From Promethearchaeota archaeon (GTDB lineage: Archaea; Asgardarchaeota; Lokiarchaeia; Sigynarchaeales; SOKP01), in contig JAUWBH010000022.1 of NCBI GenBank assembly GCA_030605085.1, positions 1-46,976 on the forward strand: 46,976 bases of DNA, read 5' to 3'. The position numbers and the translations under genes were made by a program. Below the pieces are notes generated by a model. That model made no database searches. It had not been told where the DNA came from and worked only from the letters and a program-made list of their open reading frames with translations. Of the stretch, positions 43,094 to 46,976 are shown in pieces. Position 1 is the first letter of the stretch. Every line of letters starts with the position of its first letter.

Positions 43094-43129
43094 CTAAGGA
43101 AGCTCAAAGAATTGGAACTCTATCGTTAA
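43094..43129 (+). pseudogene. Last 12 codons of a lost GPH copy
   Basis: Reads L-R-K-L-K-E-L-E-L-Y-R then TAA, nearly the same as the end of the array proteins (V-R-K-L-K-E-L-E-I-Y-R). The rest of that gene is gone. Confidence 0.7.
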
Positions 43130-43390
43130 ATTGAAATTTTAAATTTACATCATATAATTAATTTTTTTTTTTAATTATCTTTTTTCGAATTACCGTTGAT
43201 TTTAGTTGTAAAAAATTTGGAAAATCTTGGACATTTTATCTTTTTTTAACTATAAATAGTATAAGAGTATCAATCTCATGACAGAATACGACTAGTAGGG
43301 AACACGATTTAAATGAAAAATCAATAAATTTAATATTTTTTTTTTAATTTGATTATACTTTTTCTAATTATTATATTCATTTATTCTTTA

Positions 43391-43437
43391 TCTGGGTACC
43401 ACAGACGGGGAATACTACGGTTATCTTCTTATAGTTT
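43391..43437 (+). pseudogene. Short internal GPH fragment
   Basis: Matches the beginning of the fragment at 40176 (TCTGGGTACCAC, ACTACGGTTRTCTT, TAGTTTATAA). The same debris therefore precedes both duplicated leaders, showing that debris, leader and gene were copied together. Confidence 0.6.
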
Positions 43438-43494
43438 ATAACCTTTTTAAAAATGCAAATTTCAATTAATTACGTTAGTAATCAAAGAAGAAGA

Positions 43495-43503
43495 TTTAAA
43501 TAG
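43495..43503 (+). promoter_or_regulatory. TATA box of GPH gene at 43631
   Basis: TTTAAATAG in the second copy of the duplicated leader, about 130 nt before the ATG. Confidence 0.5.
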
Positions 43504-43548
43504 AAAAATGTATCTATAATTAACTTAAATAACACAAATTTAAATACA

Positions 43549-43584
43549 AATTATACAAATTAAACAAATTAAACAAATTAAACA
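43549..43584 (+). repeat. Tandem 9-bp repeat, second set
   Basis: AATTATACA followed by three copies of AATTAAACA, at the same place in the leader as the set at 40561-40596. The copy number differs, as expected of slippage. Confidence 0.75.
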
Positions 43585-43630
43585 AATTCTTATATTAAAT
43601 AATTAAACAAGAAATAAAGGAGAATTAACT

Positions 43631-45019
43631 ATGGCTATTGAAGAAGATCTTACTTCATGGGAGATAGCTTCTACGAAAAAAATGGTATTTATTGCCCTTG
43701 GCTATGTTGTTATCAATTCTTTGGTTGGTTTGACGATAATGTACTACTTTTATACGGTTGAGGTCGGTTTACCTATATCGTATATGATAATAGCAATGGT
43801 GCTATTTGGGGTATGGAACATGATCAATGATCCCCTTTTAGGCTATTTAACAGATCGACCTATGAAATGGACGAAAAAATACGGATTACGGAGACCCTGG
43901 ATCGTAATTAGCGCGTTCCCGCTCTTAATATTTTATGTCCTTATCTTTACTCCACCATTTGGCGCAAGTCTTCTAGTTTTATTTTTATGGTTTATAATCT
44001 CAACGTTTTTATTCGACACCTTTTTTTCCATTTACAACGACCACGTATATGGAGCTTATACGAACCAATTTCCTTCAGAGTATGAACGCAGAAGATCATT
44101 TGCGATAGCAACAATTTTAATGGCTTTTCTAATGACTGGTCTGGGCCTTATATCGTTCGTTATTATCAAATTCGGGAGACCGGAAACGTTCGCGACAGCT
44201 GCGATAGTAACTGTTATTATACTGGGCGTTTTTAATATTTTTGTTTTTATCGGAGTAAAAGAATCAGAAGAGATGAAAGAAATGTTCCTTAAAGGATTTG
44301 AGAAAGGAGAAAAAAAAGGTTTTATTGGTACGGTGAAAACTGCGCTAAAAACAAAAAACTTTAGGGTATCTCTAGTTGGCTATACCGTTTCCATAACTGC
44401 TGTTAGCTTATGGGGTGCGTCAGGTGCCTTCATGTTAAGGTATGTACTTAAAGTGCCATTTGTCCTAGGAATATTACCCACTTTGTCAGGTGTGGCAGGT
44501 TTCCTTTTATTAATTCCATTTTGGTCTAATTATGCTAGGAAACATGGATTCAAGAAATGCTACTGGACATGCTTTATATTACATGGTCTTAGTTTCATAC
44601 CCTTTTTATTCATAACGGATATTATAACGTATACTATATTCGCATTTATTATGGGTTGCTGTTACTCAGGTGAGGTTATTATGCTTATGCCTGTTGCTTC
44701 GGACACTTACGATTTGGTCTCTAGTAAAATTGGAAAACGCGTTGATGCAACTTTGATAGGAGTGAGAACATTTTTCTTCCGACTTGCATTTGTCGTCCAA
44801 GCTCTTGTCATTGGTGGGATACAAATTTTTACCATGTTTGACCCAGCTGTAGAGGTTCAGTCACCATTAGCAATATGGGGGATTCTTATTCACGCAGCCC
44901 TAATCCCAGCAATTATGTATCTTGTCATGGGTTTAATATTTAGAAAATACTATACACTTGAAGGACCCGAAAAAGAAGCGCTGGTAAGCAAGCTCAAAGA
45001 ACTCGATATCTATCGTTAA
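43631..45019 (+). CDS. GPH-family sugar:cation symporter (intact array copy B)
   Basis: 462 aa, 12 membrane helices, AAGGAG before the ATG. Helix 2 has W-N-M-I-N-D-P-L-L-G-Y-L-T-D-R (Asn again in place of MelB Asp55). F-Y-T-V-E-V-G-L-P, P-V-A-S-D-T-Y-D-L-V and the K-L-K-E-L-D-I-Y-R end are as in copy A. The two differ mostly in the helices that line the substrate path, so they may carry different sugars. Both are driven by near-identical leaders. Confidence 0.9.
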   Translation: MAIEEDLTSWEIASTKKMVFIALGYVVINSLVGLTIMYYFYTVEVGLPISYMIIAMVLFGVWNMINDPLLGYLTDRPMKWTKKYGLRRPWIVISAFPLLIFYVLIFTPPFGASLLVLFLWFIISTFLFDTFFSIYNDHVYGAYTNQFPSEYERRRSFAIATILMAFLMTGLGLISFVIIKFGRPETFATAAIVTVIILGVFNIFVFIGVKESEEMKEMFLKGFEKGEKKGFIGTVKTALKTKNFRVSLVGYTVSITAVSLWGASGAFMLRYVLKVPFVLGILPTLSGVAGFLLLIPFWSNYARKHGFKKCYWTCFILHGLSFIPFLFITDIITYTIFAFIMGCCYSGEVIMLMPVASDTYDLVSSKIGKRVDATLIGVRTFFFRLAFVVQALVIGGIQIFTMFDPAVEVQSPLAIWGILIHAALIPAIMYLVMGLIFRKYYTLEGPEKEALVSKLKELDIYR

Positions 45020-45052
45020 GGGGAAATTTTAAATTCAAATCTTATAAATTAA

Positions 45053-45065
45053 TTTTTTTTTTTTT
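45053..45065 (+). terminator. T13 run after GPH copy B
   Basis: A 13-T tract 34 nt past the stop. Confidence 0.45.
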
Positions 45066-45216
45066 ATCTTTTTTCTAATTACTATATTTATTTATCTAAT
45101 TAATTTGATAAAAGATTATTCAAAAAACATTATCATAACTCCTACATAATACCAATAATCGTAGATATTTCTGAAACCTTTTTTACAATTGTAATTCGAA
45201 AAACCCACTCAAAATA

Positions 45217-45225
45217 TTTATATAG
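45217..45225 (+). promoter_or_regulatory. TATA box of the broken GPH copy at 45324
   Basis: TTTATATAG, about 100 nt before the ATG; unlike the other copies no ribosome site precedes the start. Confidence 0.45.
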
Positions 45226-45323
45226 AACTTGTTAGTTATACTTAATTTAGTTATCAAATATTTAACACAAATTCGACTATATCAATTAAATTTTTAAAAT
45301 AAAAAAATAAATGCGAATTAAAT

Positions 45324-46719
45324 ATGAGTGAAGTAGAATTAGAAGAAGAATGGGGCATCGCACCTACGAAAAAAATGATTTGTTTTGGATTTGGATATCT
45401 CGTTGTTGCTTATCTATTAGGCGCTTTTTCAGGCATTGTTTTCTATTATTAAGAAGTGGAAGTAGGTTTACCCGTACTTTTAGTAGGTCTTGCATTTGTA
45501 ATCTATGCGATCTGGAATATGTTCAACGATCCTCTTTTAGGATATTTAACAGATAGATCTTTCAAGTGGACTAAGAGGTGGGGTTTCCGTGCTCCTTGGA
45601 TCGTGCTTTCTGCCTTTCCGATTTTAATATTTTATTTTTTGATTTTTACACCTCCTTTTGATGCGAAGACGGATCCTTTGTTAGTCTTTTTATATATGTT
45701 AATTATAACTGCTTTATTTGACACATTTTTTTCAATTTATAATTCTCAAGTATATGCTGGCTACACGAACCAGTTTAGAACGGAATACGAGAGAAGAAAA
45801 GGATTTTCAATAATTGTAGCCGTAGCAGGATTTGGCGTAGTTGGTATGGGTTTTATAGGACCGCTTCTTATTAAATACGGGGACAGGAGCACATTTATTT
45901 TAACTGCATTAATAGTAGTTATAATTTTAGCCGTTGCTAATATTTTTCTATTTCTCGGAATAAAAGAGTCAGAGGAATTAAAAGAGAGCTTAGGCAAAGG
46001 ATTTGAGAGTACTGAAAAACAAGGCTTCTTTGGGCTAATGAAAACTGCGATTGGACGAAAAAATTTTGCGATATCTCTCATTGGATATACCGTAGTTATA
46101 ACAGCGCAAACTTTAGCCGGAGCTTCTGGTATATACATGATGAAGGATGTTTTTAGATTGCCACTATTATGCAATATTCACTGGTATAGCGGGTTTTACT
46201 GGATATATATTATCAATACCATTCTGGTATAATTTTGCTAGGAAACATGGGTTTAAGAAAACCTACTATGTAGCATTGTTCTTTTCTGGCCTTTGTTACT
46301 TACCTACATTATTTATAACGGAAATATGGCAAGCTGTCATATTTACTTTTATAGGCGGTATTCCTTTCGCTGGCTATACCATCATGTTTATGCCAGTGGC
46401 GTCGGATAATTTTGACGATGTTGCAACGGTGATTGGTCGTCGCCAAGACGCAGCGCTTCAGGGAATAAGAAATTTTTTCTTTCGTATTGCCATTGTCGTT
46501 CAAGGAGTTGTCTTGACAACGATACACATTATTACGGCGTACAATCCAAGTCCTGGAGCTGTACAGACACCGCTCGCAATATGGGGGATTAGAGTTCACG
46601 CGGGGCTTATACCAGCAATCCTAATGCTTGTAATGTCGTTTATTATGTGGAAATGGTACGACCTCGAAGGCGAAAAGAAAGACGAAATGGTTCGCAAAAT
46701 GCGTGAAATGGGGCTTTAA
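45324..46719 (+). pseudogene. GPH symporter with a premature stop and a frameshift
   Basis: ATG 45324 opens MSEVELEEEWGIAPTKKMIC and continues to codon 43, where TAA (45450-45452) replaces the residue before E-V-E-V-G-L-P. The same frame then runs to 46232. A one-base change near 46160-46170 (after V-F-R-L-P-L) shifts the true continuation (Y-A-I-F-T-G-I-A) into the frame ending at 46719. With both repaired it is a 465-residue symporter, closer to the gene at 21078 (tail K-M-R-E-M-G-L, Y-M-M-K-D-V-F-R-L-P). Two separate lesions make a true pseudogene more likely than error. Confidence 0.85.
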
Positions 46720-46823
46720 GTTTTATAATTTAATTACAAAATCAAAACTTTTTTTATTATTATTGTATCTAATTTTAAAACCTACACAACTCATATTATT
46801 ATAAGAATATTTAAAATAGCTAA

Positions 46824-46976
46824 ATGTGGCTGCTTTTGACAGCAAAATATCGGGGGATTATATTAAAAGAACAAGATGCTCAAACTCTCAGTGATCTCGA
46901 AGCATTAATGGTATCAGAAGGAGCACCTCCGTCGTTTAGGTTTATTACTCAAAACAATCGAGTCATAAAGTTATTC
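46824..46976 (+). CDS. Start of a possible leucine-rich-repeat protein (partial)
   Basis: Open from ATG 46824 to the window end (51 codons). E-A-Q/D-A-Q-T-L-S-D-L-E-A-L-M, then P-S-F-R-F-I-T-Q-N-N-R-V-I-K-L-F, has the form of the lead-in and first repeat of archaeal LRR proteins (F-x-x-x-x-N-x-V-x-x-L). A TATA-like tract lies only 15 nt upstream, so the true start may be later. Tentative. Confidence 0.5.
   Translation, partial: MWLLLTAKYRGIILKEQDAQTLSDLEALMVSEGAPPSFRFITQNNRVIKLF

Noticed and set aside
42895..43107. A 70-codon minus-strand frame with one hydrophobic stretch
   Set aside because: It covers the transporter tail remnant on the other strand, has no ribosome site and no recognised family.
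40561..43584. Short tandem repeats considered as a CRISPR array
   Set aside because: Units of 9 bp without spacers; no cas genes. They are leader microsatellites.
45450..45452. TAA in the GPH gene considered as a recoded codon or readthrough site
   Set aside because: A second lesion (frameshift near 46165) lies in the same gene and pyrrolysine uses TAG, so a pseudogene is simpler.
1..46976. tRNA and rRNA genes
   Set aside because: I looked for cloverleaf-like GGTTCRANTCC blocks and rRNA motifs and found none; the GTTCAATTCCCACC block at 33,938 belongs to the TnpB-type RNA end and lacks the tRNA arms.

Overview
The window reads as chromosomal DNA of an AT-rich archaeon. Archaeal TATA boxes of the form TTTAWATAG lie upstream of several genes, genes end in T-runs, starts include several TTG codons preceded by GGAGG-like sites, and many families are archaeal (TrmB and PadR regulators, MNT-HEPN pair, HMG-CoA synthase/DUF35 proteins). 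A longin-like protein, a profilin/roadblock-like domain fused to Sir2, and the start of a leucine-rich-repeat-like protein make an Asgard (Lokiarchaeia-type) source likely. That assignment is inference from memory of family distribution and has not been tested.

Layout. 0.2-2.9 kb (minus strand): an operon of an HMG-CoA-synthase-like protein fused to a DUF35 Zn-ribbon/OB tail, then an SCP-x-type thiolase. 3.2-4.4 kb: a decayed ParE-type toxin-antitoxin pair and a zinc-ribbon membrane protein. 4.6-7.3 kb: a TrmB-like regulator whose two end domains are separated by about 650 residues of coiled coil. 7.5-10.8 kb: flavin reductase, GNAT, longin-like protein, SDR. 11-13 kb: a broken enolase-superfamily gene, an orphan HicB with a HicA stub, and an intact MntA-HepT pair. 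13-15 kb: a 2TM protein and a PadR regulator behind three operator-like repeats, then an NTF2-fold protein. 15-18.5 kb: MFS transporter, HAD hydrolase, amidohydrolase. 18.5-21 kb: an IS607 recombinase stub and an IS1634/IS4-type transposase gene. 21-29.3 kb: GPH sugar symporter, alpha/beta hydrolase, SDR, GH172 (DUF2961) remnant, M28-like peptidase, Sir2 fusion, small RHH-like protein, 7TM protein. 29.4-32 kb: GH2 beta-mannosidase. 32-35 kb: a cluster of small toxin-antitoxin-like genes around a structured, ORF-free element that looks like the omega-RNA end of a TnpB (IS605/IS607) transposon. 35-38.4 kb: an alkaline-phosphatase-superfamily enzyme and two divergent SCP2-like paralogues. 38.6-46.7 kb: a tandem array of GPH-family symporters in which intact copies alternate with frameshifted, truncated and fragmentary ones. 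The window closes in the start of a possible LRR protein.

Functional reading (inference). Beta-mannosidase, many GPH symporters, and remnants of GH172 and of a sugar-acid dehydratase-like enzyme suggest uptake and breakdown of plant- or microbe-derived saccharides under gain and loss. Thiolase, HMGS/DUF35, SDRs and SCP2 proteins suggest acyl-CoA or lipid chemistry. The many broken genes and at least five toxin-antitoxin-like loci mark the window as an actively rearranging accessory region.
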